Assembly: GCA_963813415.1 (NCBI GenBank)
Contig: CAWEYW010000003.1
Span: forward strand, 372,001 to 436,000
DNA: 64,000 bases
Direction: 5' to 3'
Origin: CAIWHR01 sp963813415
Lineage (GTDB): Bacteria > Pseudomonadota > Gammaproteobacteria > Burkholderiales > Casimicrobiaceae
Part shown: piece by piece, positions 31,477-40,501 of the stretch
How the letters are laid out: the number at the start of each line of letters is the position of its first letter
Position numbering within the stretch: position 1 is the first letter of the stretch
The notes under the pieces: generated by a model
The model's input: the letters and a program-made list of their open reading frames with translations, nothing else
Told to the model about the DNA's origin: nothing
Database searches by the model: none
Translations under genes and position numbers: made by a program

Positions 31477-33183
31477 ATGCAACTCACGGGCGCAGAAATC
31501 GTTCTCCGCTGCCTGCAGGAGGAAGGCGTCGAGTACGTCTTCGGTTACCCGGGCGGCGCGGTCCTCAACATCTACGACGAGTTCTTCAAGCAGGACAAGG
31601 TCAAGCACGTCCTGGTGCGGCACGAGCAGGGCGCCGTGCACGCCGCCGACGGCTACTCGCGCTCGTCGCGGAAGGTGGGGGTATGCCTCGTCACCTCGGG
31701 TCCCGGCGTGACGAACGCGGTCACCGGCATCGCCACGGCCTACATGGATTCGATCCCGATGGTCGTGCTCACCGGTCAGGTGCCGACGTATGCCATCGGC
31801 CAGGACGCGTTCCAGGAATGCGACACCGTCGGCATCACCCGTCCCTGCGTGAAGCACAATTTCCTGGTCAAGGACGTGAAGGATCTCGCGGTCACGATCA
31901 AGAAGGCTTTTTATCTCGCGGCCACCGGCCGCCCCGGGCCGGTGCTGGTCGACATCCCGAAGGACGTGACCCAGGCGAAGACCGAGTTCAGCTATCCCAA
32001 GACGATCTCGCTGCGCTCGTACAACCCGGTCACGAAGGGCCACGCGGGGCAGATCAAGAAGGCCGTGCAGCTCCTGCTCGACGCCAAGCGCCCGATGATC
32101 TACGCCGGCGGCGGCGTGGTGCTGAACGACGCCGCCCCGCAACTGACGCGGCTCGTGCGCCTGCTCGGCCACCCCTGCACCAACACGCTCATGGGACTCG
32201 GCGGCTTCCCGGGAACGGATCCGCAGTTCACCGGCATGCTGGGCATGCACGGGACGTACGAGTCGAACATGGCGATGCAGCACTGCGACGTGCTGCTCGC
32301 GGTCGGTGCGCGCTTCGATGACCGGGTGATCGGCAATCCGGCGCACTTCTCGCGCGGCGATCGCAAGATCATCCACATCGACATCGATCCGTCGTCCATC
32401 TCCAAGCGCGTGAAGGTGGACGTGCCGATCGTCGGCTACGTCGCCGACGTGCTCGACGAGATGATCAGGCTGATCGAGGGGTCGCCGCAGAAGCCGGACG
32501 CCGCGGCGCTCAAGAGCTGGTGGTCCGAGATCAAGGACTGGCAGCGCAAGGACTGCCTGCGCTACGACCGTAAGAGCACGCTGATCAAGCCGCAGGCGGT
32601 CGTCGAGAAGCTGTACGAGCTCACCAAGGGCGACGCGTTCATCACCTCGGACGTCGGCCAGCACCAGATGTGGGCCGCGCAGTACTACAAGTTCGACAAG
32701 CCGCGGCGCTGGATCAATTCCGGCGGGCTCGGCACGATGGGCTTCGGCCTGCCCGCTGCGATGGGCGTGCAGATGGTCAACCCCGGTGCGACCGTGGCCT
32801 GCATCACCGGCGAAGCCTCCATCCAGATGTGCATCCAGGAGCTCTCGACCTGCAAGCAGTATCACCTGCCGATCAAGATCGTGAACCTCAACAACCGCTA
32901 CATGGGCATGGTGCGGCAGTGGCAGGAGTTCTTCTACGGCAACCGCTATGCGGAATCGTACATGGATGCGCTGCCTGACTTCGTGAAGCTCGCCGAAGCC
33001 TACGGTCATGTCGGCATCAAGGTCGAGCAGCCGGGGGACATCGAAGGTGCCCTGAAGGAGGCGCTCGCCCAGAAGGAACGCCTGGTGTTCCTCGACTTCA
33101 TCACCGACCAGACGGAGAACGTGTTCCCGATGGTGCCCGGCGGAATGGGGCTCACCGAAATGATTCTTGCCGAAGAACTCTAG
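31477..33183 (+). CDS. ilvB: Acetolactate synthase large subunit
   Basis: 568 residues, TPP- and FAD-dependent, first step of Ile/Val/Leu synthesis. FGYPGGAVLNIYDEFF, the catalytic glutamate in VLVRHEQGAVHAADGYSRSS, SGPGVTNAVTGIATAYMDSIP and GARFDDRVIGNP (FAD region) are typical. The usual GDGS of the Mg/TPP motif reads GEAS here (ACITGEASIQMCIQEL). I recall Glu for Asp as common in betaproteobacteria, while Ala for the second Gly is less usual. NLNNRYMGMVRQWQEFFY is conserved. It is paired with the regulatory subunit gene 11 bases downstream. Confidence 0.96.
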   Translation: MQLTGAEIVLRCLQEEGVEYVFGYPGGAVLNIYDEFFKQDKVKHVLVRHEQGAVHAADGYSRSSRKVGVCLVTSGPGVTNAVTGIATAYMDSIPMVVLTGQVPTYAIGQDAFQECDTVGITRPCVKHNFLVKDVKDLAVTIKKAFYLAATGRPGPVLVDIPKDVTQAKTEFSYPKTISLRSYNPVTKGHAGQIKKAVQLLLDAKRPMIYAGGGVVLNDAAPQLTRLVRLLGHPCTNTLMGLGGFPGTDPQFTGMLGMHGTYESNMAMQHCDVLLAVGARFDDRVIGNPAHFSRGDRKIIHIDIDPSSISKRVKVDVPIVGYVADVLDEMIRLIEGSPQKPDAAALKSWWSEIKDWQRKDCLRYDRKSTLIKPQAVVEKLYELTKGDAFITSDVGQHQMWAAQYYKFDKPRRWINSGGLGTMGFGLPAAMGVQMVNPGATVACITGEASIQMCIQELSTCKQYHLPIKIVNLNNRYMGMVRQWQEFFYGNRYAESYMDALPDFVKLAEAYGHVGIKVEQPGDIEGALKEALAQKERLVFLDFITDQTENVFPMVPGGMGLTEMILAEEL

Positions 33184-33194
33184 AAGAGACTTCC

Positions 33195-33686
33195 ATGCGC
33201 CATATCCTGTCCATCCTGGTCGAGAACGAGGCGGGCGCGCTGTCCCGCATTTCGGGGCTCTTCTCCGCCCGGGGCTACAACATCGAGTCGCTCACGGTCG
33301 CCCCGACCGAAGACCCGACCATGTCGCGGATGACGGTCGTCACGATCGGGTCCGACGATGTCGTCGAGCAGATCACCAAACAGCTCAACAAGCTCGTCGA
33401 GGTCGTGAAGGTCGTCGACCTGACCGAGGGCAATCACATCGAGCGCGAGCTCATGCTGGTGAAGGTCCGTGCTGCGGGCAAGGACCGCGACGAGATGAAG
33501 CGCCTCGCCGACATCTTTCGCGGTCGCATTCTCGACGTCACCGACAAGAGCTACACGATCGAGCTCACGGGCACGGGCGTGAAGCTCGATGCGTTCCTGC
33601 AATCGATCGAGCCCGGCGTGATCCTGGAGACGGTGCGCACCGGCGCTTCGGGCATTGGCCGCGGCGAACGGATTCTGCGCGTCTGA
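33195..33686 (+). CDS. ilvN: Acetolactate synthase regulatory subunit
   Basis: 163 residues with an N-terminal ACT domain (RHILSILVENEAGALSRISGLFSARGYNIESL) and the C-terminal small-subunit domain (LMLVKVRAAGKDRDEMKRLADIFRGRILDV). It binds valine for feedback inhibition and activates the large subunit. Length and layout match the IlvH type. The gene sits between ilvB (11 bases) and ilvC (46 bases). Confidence 0.97.
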   Translation: MRHILSILVENEAGALSRISGLFSARGYNIESLTVAPTEDPTMSRMTVVTIGSDDVVEQITKQLNKLVEVVKVVDLTEGNHIERELMLVKVRAAGKDRDEMKRLADIFRGRILDVTDKSYTIELTGTGVKLDAFLQSIEPGVILETVRTGASGIGRGERILRV

Positions 33687-33732
33687 TCACCACCCAACGC
33701 GGGCCGCGCCCGCCAGAGAAGAGGAAAAGAAG

Positions 33733-34749
33733 ATGAAGGTGTACTACGAGAAGGATGCCGACCTGTCGCTCATCAAGGGCAAGAAGGTCACCATCGTCGG
33801 CTATGGTTCGCAGGGCCATGCGCACGCGCAGAACCTCAACGACTCCGGCGTCAAAGTGGTCGTGGGATTGCGCAAGGGCGGGGCATCGTGGGACAAGGCG
33901 AAGAAGGCGGGGCTCAAGGTCCAGCAGGTCGGCGACGCCGTCGCCGGCGCCGATTTCGTGATGATGCTGATGCCCGACGAGCACATCGCCGCGGTGTATC
34001 GCGACGAAGTCGAGCCGAACATCAAGAAGGGCGCGACGCTGGCGTTCGCCCATGGCTTCAACATCCACTACGCCCAGGTGGTACCCCGCGACGATCTCGA
34101 CGTGGTGATGGTCGCGCCGAAAGCGCCGGGGCACACGGTGCGCTCGACCTACACGCAGGGTGGCGGCGTGCCGATGCTGATCGCCGTCCACCAGGACAAG
34201 AGCAAGAAGGCGCGTGACGTGGCGCTGTCTTACGCGGCGGCGATCGGCGGCGCGAGGGCGGGGGTGATCGAGACCAACTTCCGCGAGGAAACCGAGACCG
34301 ACCTCTTCGGCGAGCAGGCCGTGCTGTGCGGGGGCACCGTCGAGCTGATCAAGGCCGGCTACGAAACGCTGGTCGAGGCGGGCTATGCACCGGAGATGGC
34401 GTACTTCGAGTGCCTGCACGAGTTGAAGCTGATCGTCGACCTCATCTACGAGGGCGGCATCGCCAACATGAACTACTCGATCTCGAACAACGCCGAGTAC
34501 GGCGAGTACGTCACGGGTCCGAAGATCATCACGGACGAGACCAAGCGCGTGATGCGGCAGGTGCTGCGCGACATCCAGACCGGCGAGTACGCGAAGAGCT
34601 TCATCCTGGAGAACCGCGCGGGCGCGACCACGCTGACTTCACGCCGGCGCTTGATGGGCGAGCACTCGATCGAAGTCGTCGGCGAGAAGCTGCGCTCGAT
34701 GATGCCGTGGATCAAGAAGAACAAGCTCGTCGACCAGACGCGCAACTGA
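33733..34749 (+). CDS. ilvC: Ketol-acid reductoisomerase (class I)
   Basis: 338 residues, the short bacterial class. The nucleotide-binding GYGSQGHAHAQNLNDSGVKV with LRKGGASWDKAKKAG suggests NADPH preference (Arg/Lys/Ser in the loop). The C-terminal knotted domain has FREETETDLFGEQAVLCGG with the Mg ligands and EMAYFECLHELKLIVDLIYEGG. It converts acetolactate to dihydroxyisovalerate. The ATG at 33733 follows the GAGGAAAAGAAG purine run; the upstream extension is not conserved. Confidence 0.97.
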   Translation: MKVYYEKDADLSLIKGKKVTIVGYGSQGHAHAQNLNDSGVKVVVGLRKGGASWDKAKKAGLKVQQVGDAVAGADFVMMLMPDEHIAAVYRDEVEPNIKKGATLAFAHGFNIHYAQVVPRDDLDVVMVAPKAPGHTVRSTYTQGGGVPMLIAVHQDKSKKARDVALSYAAAIGGARAGVIETNFREETETDLFGEQAVLCGGTVELIKAGYETLVEAGYAPEMAYFECLHELKLIVDLIYEGGIANMNYSISNNAEYGEYVTGPKIITDETKRVMRQVLRDIQTGEYAKSFILENRAGATTLTSRRRLMGEHSIEVVGEKLRSMMPWIKKNKLVDQTRN

Positions 34750-34757
34750 TGCAGTGT

Positions 34758-34772
34758 CCGCCCGCGGGGCGG
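34758..34772 (+). terminator. Short GC hairpin after ilvC
   Basis: CCGCCC (34758-34763) and GGGCGG (34767-34772) with a 3-base loop, 9 bases past the stop codon and with no T tract. A weak terminator or mRNA end structure. Confidence 0.35.
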
Positions 34773-34830
34773 GATTGACGTACCGCTGTCCCGCAGGCAC
34801 GCTGCCGGCAGATTCCCGCAAAGGGCGGCC

Positions 34831-35127
34831 ATGCACGCAGCGGACAGGGGCATCATGCGTCGACAGCGCGGGTGGGCTGGACTCGTCGTCCTCCTGCTCG
34901 CTCTGGTCATCGTCGGCTTCCTGATGCGCACGGTGGCGCGACAGATGGGACTCACCGACGGTCGTCCGTCTGCGGCCGCCGGTGCGATCCGCGCGGGCAC
35001 TGACGCCGGGTCCGCGGCGGCCAGCGCTTCACCCACGACTCCGCAGGATCGGGTGCGGGCGGTCGAGGCCGAGGTCCTGCGCCAGAACGCCAAGGCGATG
35101 GAGCGCGTCGACGCGCTCGACAAGTAG
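34831..35127 (+). CDS. Small single-span membrane protein, unknown
   Basis: 98 residues (90 if the ATG at 34855 is used; both have purine-rich sites). One transmembrane helix (GWAGLVVLLLALVIVGFLM) is followed by a periplasmic Ala/Ser-rich linker and a short helix ending in EAEVLRQNAKAMERVDALDK. No family is recognised. It lies between ilvC and psd on the same strand, 81 and 104 bases from them. Confidence 0.6.
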   Translation: MHAADRGIMRRQRGWAGLVVLLLALVIVGFLMRTVARQMGLTDGRPSAAAGAIRAGTDAGSAAASASPTTPQDRVRAVEAEVLRQNAKAMERVDALDK

Positions 35128-35231
35128 CGCTTCCAGCGCGCCAACGTGCACGCTCGGCGCAACGACCGCTGGCGAGAGCGTGCCGGCGCCGATGTTACTA
35201 TCGACGCGCTGTGCCATAGCCGGGACCGCAC

Positions 35232-35879
35232 TTGTCGAATTATCCGCATCCGATCCTCGCCCGCGAAGGGTGGCCTTTCATCGCGCTGGCGCTCGCCGTC
35301 GCGCTGGTGCTCACCTATCTGCACTGGTGGATCGCCGCCGTTCCGGTCTGGCTCGTCGCGGTGTTCATCGTGCAGTTCTTCCGCGACCCGCCGCGCGAGA
35401 TCCCGCAGCAGGCCAACGCGGTGCTGTGCCCGGCCGACGGGCGTGTGCTCAAGGTGGAGCGGGGCCGCGATCCCTTTCTCAATCGCCAGGCGCTCAAGAT
35501 CAGCGTGTTCATGAATGTCTTCAACGTGCACTCCAACCGTAGTCCCGTGGACGGCACGATCGTGGAGGCCTGGTATCACGTGGGCGGCTTCGTCAATGCC
35601 TCGCTGGACAAGGCGTCGGAGGATAACGAGCGCAATGCCCTCCATCTGCGCACGCCGTCCGGCCAGGACGTGACCTGCGTGCAGATTGCGGGCCTCGTGG
35701 CGCGGCGCATCCTCTGTTACGTCAAGCCGGGCGACACCCTCACCCGCGGCCAGCGCTTCGGGTTCATCCGCTTCGGGTCGCGCGTCGACGTGTATCTGAC
35801 TCCGGAGGCGACGCCACGCGTTGCCATCGGCGACGTGGTCAAGGCGACCGAGACCATCCTCGCCGAATTGCCGGCGTAG
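35232..35879 (+). CDS. psd: Phosphatidylserine decarboxylase proenzyme (short type)
   Basis: 215 residues, the short archaeal-type Psd. Two N-terminal hydrophobic helices anchor it (WPFIALALAVALVLTYLHWW and AAVPVWLVAVFIVQFF), then FRDPPREIP, CPADGRVLKVE, KISVFMNVFNVHSNRSPVDG and the self-cleavage site RFGSRVDVYL. The serine of GS there becomes the pyruvoyl group. It makes phosphatidylethanolamine from the product of the next gene, pssA. The start codon is TTG; the sequence MSNYPHPILAREGW is typical of the family. Confidence 0.94.
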   Translation: MSNYPHPILAREGWPFIALALAVALVLTYLHWWIAAVPVWLVAVFIVQFFRDPPREIPQQANAVLCPADGRVLKVERGRDPFLNRQALKISVFMNVFNVHSNRSPVDGTIVEAWYHVGGFVNASLDKASEDNERNALHLRTPSGQDVTCVQIAGLVARRILCYVKPGDTLTRGQRFGFIRFGSRVDVYLTPEATPRVAIGDVVKATETILAELPA

Positions 35880-35910
35880 CGCGAGTCGCTTACCAGCGGG
35901 GCATACGACC

Positions 35911-36681
35911 ATGACGGATTTCGACACCCAGCGCGCGCTGCTGAAGAACCGGGTGCGCCGGCGCGGGATCTACCTCCTGCCCAACCTCTTCACCACCGCG
36001 GCACTTTTCGCCGGCTTCTACGCGATCGTGCAGGCGATGAATACGCGCTTCGATGTCGCCGCGGTCGCGATCTTCATTGCCATGGTGCTCGACAGCCTGG
36101 ACGGACGCGTGGCGCGACTCACCCGCACGCAAAGCGCGTTCGGTGCCGAATTCGACAGTCTCTCGGACATGGTGTCCTTCGGTGCCGCGCCTGCGTTGGT
36201 CATGTACGAATGGGCGCTGAAGGGCATGGGCAAGCTGGGCTGGGTCGCGGCTTTCGTGTACGTTGCCGGTGCCGCACTGCGTCTGGCGCGCTTCAACGTC
36301 ATGCTCGAGGTGGCGGACAAGCGCTGGTTCACGGGCATTCCGAGTCCCGCTGCGGCGGCGCTCGTCGCCGGGTTCGTCTGGATCGTCGACGATTACGCCA
36401 TCGATCCGACCAACCTGCGCTGGTGGGCGTGGGCGATCACGCTGTTTGCCGGCCTCACCATGGTCAGCAACGTGAAGTACTACAGCTTCAAGGCGATCAA
36501 CCTCAAGCGCAGCGTGCCCTTCGTCGCGGTGTTCCTGATCGTCATCGCGATGGCCCTGGTCTCGTACCAGCCGGCTCTCGTGCTGTTCGCGGGCTTCGTA
36601 GCGTACGGGATTTCCGGTTACGTCGGCTCGGCGTGGATGGCGTGGAAGCGCCGGAAGGCGCGCAATCGCACGGCGAGCTGA
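35911..36681 (+). CDS. pssA: CDP-diacylglycerol-serine O-phosphatidyltransferase
   Basis: 256 residues with several membrane helices. The CDP-alcohol phosphotransferase motif DG-x2-AR-x8-G-x3-D-x3-D is intact as DGRVARLTRTQSAFGAEFDS plus LSD. It joins CDP-diacylglycerol and serine to phosphatidylserine, which Psd then decarboxylates. This is the integral-membrane type. The ATG at 35911 was chosen because MTDFDTQRALLKNRVRRRGIY is the family start; 31 bases separate it from psd, consistent with one transcript. Confidence 0.95.
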   Translation: MTDFDTQRALLKNRVRRRGIYLLPNLFTTAALFAGFYAIVQAMNTRFDVAAVAIFIAMVLDSLDGRVARLTRTQSAFGAEFDSLSDMVSFGAAPALVMYEWALKGMGKLGWVAAFVYVAGAALRLARFNVMLEVADKRWFTGIPSPAAAALVAGFVWIVDDYAIDPTNLRWWAWAITLFAGLTMVSNVKYYSFKAINLKRSVPFVAVFLIVIAMALVSYQPALVLFAGFVAYGISGYVGSAWMAWKRRKARNRTAS

Positions 36682-36725
36682 ACGCCCACTGCCGCAGTTG
36701 CCAGGGGACTGCCGAATGCCGCTGA

Positions 36726-38498
36726 TCAGCCTTTCTCGTGCCCGTGGCCGCATCGCGGGTGGCGCGGATCGGCGCCGTACACCGCGAAGTCGAACACCAC
36801 CGTCCCGTCGCGCTGCCGGTAGGGAATGACAGCGGACGGCTCTGCCTCGAGCTCGCGCGTCCACGTTGCGCGACGGGCGGCTCGATCCTCGATCAGTGCG
36901 ACCCCGACGTCCTGACCGGCGCACAGGATGGCGCGCGCCCGTTTGAAGTCCGGCTGCGTGTCCATGCCGATGTTGCCGCGGGTCAGGAACTCGACCGGCA
37001 GCGCGAGCCCCCAATCGGGAAAGAAGGCAAACGGCTTGCGCGGCGTGGCGTTGAGATCCGCAGCGAAACGGTTGATGGCATCGGACATGAGCTTGACCCC
37101 GCCCGTCCTCTCCAGCACGCGCGCTTCCGCCACCTGCCCGACGACATTCACGCCGGCCATGAGCGCTGCCAGGGAGAGCGCGCCGGCGGCCCGGCGGCCG
37201 TGCAAGCCGCCGCCGCTGAACATCGCGTCGCGCCATGCGAGGGCGAGCGCGGCGTACAGGAAGGGCAGCAGCACGACGTAGTGATGCCCGCCCAGCCGGC
37301 TTCCGAATATCAGCGATACCACGAAGAATGCCACCGGCATCGCCAACACCAGCCGCAGCGCGCCCGTGGCATTCCGGCGCCATTCGGCGAACGCCCATAG
37401 TGCCACGGGGGCGAAGATCAGCAGTGCGATTTTCAGGGGGCTGCCCGGCACCGCAACCCACTCCCCGAACATCATCGAGTGATGCCACGCGTTGGTGACG
37501 ACGCCGATCAGCATGTCCCACGCGAATCCGATGCGACCGGGCACCGTGAGGCCGGAGGACAGCACCTCCAGCGCCCCGGCCTGCTGCCGGTAATAGTCCA
37601 GGAACGCGCGGGGCCCGCCCACGCGTCTCATGAGCAGCAGGTAGCCCACGATGTACGGTGCCGTTCCGAGCACCAATCCGCCGAGCCAGGCGCCGCGCGC
37701 GCGCCATCGGGTGACGGCCGCTGCGGAAATTGCGTTGCCGACGGCACCCTCGCGGGCCGACAACACCCACACTGCGGGGACCAGCGCGGCGAGGAAGAAG
37801 CCGTGCACGAAATAAGCCGCCATCCCCAGCCCGGCAAAAAGCCCGGACAACCACCACCTGCGCCGCGACTGGCTGGAGCACAGGAGCCCGACCGACAGGA
37901 GCATCCAGGCAGAGCCCGACAGGGTGATGTAGCTCTGGGTGCGGAAGGCGTAGGAGTAAGCGGGGTCGAGCGCCAGCACGGCGCATGTGAGCGCCGACGC
38001 GGAGCGACCGAGACGCAATCGCCGGAGGCAGAAATACATGGCGGCCAGGACGCACAATCCCAGCGCCGCGTGGGTCAGCCGCAGGCTCTCGACGCTCGTC
38101 CCCAGCAGCCAGAACAGCGGCAGCCCGAACCAGAACGTCTGGGTGCCGTGATAGAGCGCGATCAGCAACGGCACACGGTTGCCCAGCAGATAGTTGCCGG
38201 GCAGCACCCAGGCGACGATGTCGGCGTGCGCGGGGTTCAGTACCTTGACGACGAGGTAGTCCGGATTGACGGCATCCATGTACACGCCGGGGAGCGTGAT
38301 CGCATGCAGCGCTACGGTCGCATAAGCGATGCTGACGGCGAGGAATGGCAGGAAGCGCGCGGCCCGCTCGGACCACGGCATGCGCGGAGGCGGCAGTTCG
38401 CTTGCGTCGGAGGGCGGTTGTACCGGTACGGCTGACACGATCAGGCCCCGATTTGCCGGCGCGAGCGTGTAGAAGGACTCGTCAGGCAGTGTGCCCAT
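36726..38498 (-). CDS. Polytopic membrane glycosyltransferase-like protein (GT-C fold)
   Basis: 590 residues with about ten transmembrane helices. The early ALHAITLPGVYMDAVNPDYLVVKVL places acidic residues in the first outer loop, as in GT-C/ArnT-PMT (GT39-like) transferases that use lipid-linked sugars. RLTHAALGLCVLAAMYFCLRR and LALDPAYSYAFRTQSYITL resemble dolichyl-phosphate-mannose transferase-type proteins. A soluble C-terminal part ends in a His-rich tail (HPRCGHGHEKG). The substrate is unknown. It lies on the opposite strand within the ilv-leu block and looks like an insertion between pssA and leuA. Confidence 0.65.
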   Translation of the reverse strand: MGTLPDESFYTLAPANRGLIVSAVPVQPPSDASELPPPRMPWSERAARFLPFLAVSIAYATVALHAITLPGVYMDAVNPDYLVVKVLNPAHADIVAWVLPGNYLLGNRVPLLIALYHGTQTFWFGLPLFWLLGTSVESLRLTHAALGLCVLAAMYFCLRRLRLGRSASALTCAVLALDPAYSYAFRTQSYITLSGSAWMLLSVGLLCSSQSRRRWWLSGLFAGLGMAAYFVHGFFLAALVPAVWVLSAREGAVGNAISAAAVTRWRARGAWLGGLVLGTAPYIVGYLLLMRRVGGPRAFLDYYRQQAGALEVLSSGLTVPGRIGFAWDMLIGVVTNAWHHSMMFGEWVAVPGSPLKIALLIFAPVALWAFAEWRRNATGALRLVLAMPVAFFVVSLIFGSRLGGHHYVVLLPFLYAALALAWRDAMFSGGGLHGRRAAGALSLAALMAGVNVVGQVAEARVLERTGGVKLMSDAINRFAADLNATPRKPFAFFPDWGLALPVEFLTRGNIGMDTQPDFKRARAILCAGQDVGVALIEDRAARRATWTRELEAEPSAVIPYRQRDGTVVFDFAVYGADPRHPRCGHGHEKG

Positions 38499-38549
38499 GA
38501 GGTACCGACCGCCGACGGCAGCCGATTATGCCATGCAGCCGGTCCCGCC

Positions 38550-38578
38550 TTGCGCGTGGCCGGCCTTTGCGCTAACTT
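38550..38578 (+). promoter_or_regulatory. Promoter of the leu leader and leuA genes
   Basis: TTGCGC (38550-38555), a 17-base spacer and TAACTT (38573-38578). The predicted start at about 38585 falls on the base before the leader peptide ATG (38586), so the leader mRNA would be leaderless or nearly so. Confidence 0.5.
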
Positions 38579-38585
38579 AGCGGGC

Positions 38586-38684
38586 ATGAGCAGCGTTTTG
38601 CACCTCCACGGCCCCCAAGCGCTCCCCGCGCTGTCCTCCCTGCTGGGTGGCCTGCTGCTCCTGCTGCGCCCCGCGCGCAGATAA
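38586..38684 (+). CDS. leuL: leu leader peptide (attenuator)
   Basis: A 32-codon frame starting MSSVLHLHGPQALPALSSLL and ending in RPARR before TAA. Eleven of 32 codons are leucine, including five in a row (CTG CTG CTC CTG CTG). It lies 84 bases before leuA and directly behind a sigma-70-type promoter. Leucine-rich leader peptides control leu operons by coupling ribosome stalling at Leu codons to the fold of the mRNA downstream. A hairpin follows at 38717-38733. It is too short for ordinary gene calling. The evidence is composition and position only. Confidence 0.75.
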   Translation: MSSVLHLHGPQALPALSSLLGGLLLLLRPARR

Positions 38685-38716
38685 AACAACTCCCTTCCTG
38701 CCGCGTCGTGCCCGCT

Positions 38717-38733
38717 CCGTCCCAACCGGACGG
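38717..38733 (+). promoter_or_regulatory. Leader hairpin between leuL and leuA
   Basis: CCGTCC (38717-38722) and GGACGG (38728-38733) pair around a 5-base loop. GGAC (38728-38731) can instead pair with GTCC (38735-38738, or the overlapping repeat) in a competing stem. Only a short T run follows (CCCGTTT). This could be the terminator or the ribosome-occluding stem of the attenuator. Confidence 0.4.
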
Positions 38734-38768
38734 TCGTCCCGTTTCCGTGCCATCGAGCCTGGATCGCC

Positions 38769-40484
38769 ATGAACCCGCAAATGACCAGCAAGTACCGACC
38801 ATTCCCGCCGATCGACCTTCCCGACCGGCGTTGGCCATCGACGCCCATCGTGCGTGCGCCGACCTGGTGCAGCGTGGATCTGCGCGACGGCAATCAGGCG
38901 CTGATCGAGCCGATGGATGCCGAGCGCAAGCTGCGCTTGTTCGAGCTGCTGGTGCGCATGGGCTACAAGGAGATCGAGATCGGCTTTCCGGCGGCCTCGC
39001 AAACGGAGTTCGACTTCGTGCGGCAGCTGATCGAGGGGGATCTCATCCCGGATGGCGTGACCGTGCAGGTGCTGACGCAGGCCCGCGAGCCGCTGATCCG
39101 CCGCACCTTCGAGGCGTTGCGTGGCGCGCGTCGCGCGATCGTGCATCTCTACAACTCCACGTCGACGACCCAGCGCCGTGTGGTGTTCGGGCTCGATCGC
39201 GCCGGCATCAAGGCGATTGCCATGGACGGCGCGAAGCTGATCGCGGCGTGCGCCGCGGCCCAGACGGACACCGAATGGGTGTTCCAGTATTCACCGGAAA
39301 GCTTCACCGGCACGGAGCTCGATTACGCGGTGGAGATGTGCGACGCCGTGAGCGAGATATGGCAGCCGACGCCGCTGCGGAAAATGATCGTCAATCTGCC
39401 GGCAACGGTCGAGATGGCGACACCCAACGTGTACGCGGACCAGATCGAATGGATGTCGCGCCGCCTCGCGCGGCGCGAGGCGCTCGTGCTCTCGATCCAT
39501 CCGCACAACGATCGCGGGTGCGCGGTTGCCGCCGCCGAGCTCGCGCTGATGGCCGGTGCGGAGCGCATCGAAGGTTGCCTCTTCGGCAACGGCGAGCGCA
39601 CCGGCAACGTCTGCCTCGTGACCCTCGGGCTCAACCTGTACACGCAGGGCATCGATCCCGAGATCGATTTTTCCGACATCAATGCGATCGTGCGCGCGGC
39701 CGAGCAGTGCACGCAGCTGCCGGTCCATCCGCGTCATCCGTACGCAGGCGATCTCGTGTTCACGGCGTTCTCCGGCTCGCACCAGGACGCGATCAAGAAG
39801 GGACTCGCTGTGCGGCCCAGGGATGCCGCCGATGGCGTGCACTGGGACGTGCCGTACCTGCCGATCGATCCTGCGGATGTCGGACGCACCTACGACGCGG
39901 TGATCCGCGTCAACAGTCAGTCCGGCAAGGGCGGCATCGCGTATCTGCTCGAGCGTGACTACGGCCTGTCGTTGCCGCGGCTGCTGCAGATCGAGTTCAG
40001 CCAGGTGATCCAGCGCATGACCGACGCTTCCGGGAAGGAGTTGACCGCGCGGCAGATCCACGCCGCGTTCGAGCGCGAGTACATCGGCCTCGATGTCCCC
40101 TTCGCGTACGTCGACCATGCCACGCGCATGCACAGCAGCAGCGGAGAGGAGCTCGTGGCCACGTTGCGCATCAACGGCCGTGAACGCGTGCTGACCGGCA
40201 GCGGCAACGGCCCCGTGGAGGCCTTCGTGCATGCCTTGCGCGAGGGCGCAGGCCTGCCGATCCACATCCTCAACTATCACGAGCACGCGCTCGGCAGCGG
40301 GGAGGGTGCCATGGCTGCCGCGTACGTGCAGTTGCGCATCGGCCACGAGCATGCCGCCTATGGCGTCGGACTCGATCGCAACATCGTCACGGCGACCCTG
40401 CGGGCCGTGGTCAGCGCCGTGGACCGCGCCTGCGCGCATGGCTGGGCAAACGTGCCCGCCGAGCACGGCGCCGTGACGGCTTGA
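38769..40484 (+). CDS. leuA: 2-isopropylmalate synthase, long form
   Basis: 571 residues of the longer LeuA subfamily. SVDLRDGNQALIEPM holds the metal aspartate, and LSIHPHNDRGCAVA supplies the two metal histidines. GERIEGCLFGNGERTGN-type sequence marks the catalytic core. The C-terminal regulatory LeuA_dimer domain (about residues 430-560) binds leucine. It condenses 2-ketoisovalerate with acetyl-CoA. The leu leader lies just upstream. Its last codons overlap the TTG that could start the second leuA, so the two genes are adjacent and probably co-transcribed. Confidence 0.93.
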   Translation: MNPQMTSKYRPFPPIDLPDRRWPSTPIVRAPTWCSVDLRDGNQALIEPMDAERKLRLFELLVRMGYKEIEIGFPAASQTEFDFVRQLIEGDLIPDGVTVQVLTQAREPLIRRTFEALRGARRAIVHLYNSTSTTQRRVVFGLDRAGIKAIAMDGAKLIAACAAAQTDTEWVFQYSPESFTGTELDYAVEMCDAVSEIWQPTPLRKMIVNLPATVEMATPNVYADQIEWMSRRLARREALVLSIHPHNDRGCAVAAAELALMAGAERIEGCLFGNGERTGNVCLVTLGLNLYTQGIDPEIDFSDINAIVRAAEQCTQLPVHPRHPYAGDLVFTAFSGSHQDAIKKGLAVRPRDAADGVHWDVPYLPIDPADVGRTYDAVIRVNSQSGKGGIAYLLERDYGLSLPRLLQIEFSQVIQRMTDASGKELTARQIHAAFEREYIGLDVPFAYVDHATRMHSSSGEELVATLRINGRERVLTGSGNGPVEAFVHALREGAGLPIHILNYHEHALGSGEGAMAAAYVQLRIGHEHAAYGVGLDRNIVTATLRAVVSAVDRACAHGWANVPAEHGAVTA

Positions 40485-40490
40485 GCGTGG

Positions 40491-40496
40491 AGGAGG
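40491..40496 (+). promoter_or_regulatory. Ribosome binding site that fixes the second leuA start
   Basis: AGGAGG five bases before GTG 40502. It favours that start over the TTG at 40481, which has no such site and would overlap the upstream gene. Confidence 0.7.
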
Positions 40497-40501
40497 ATGC
40501 C

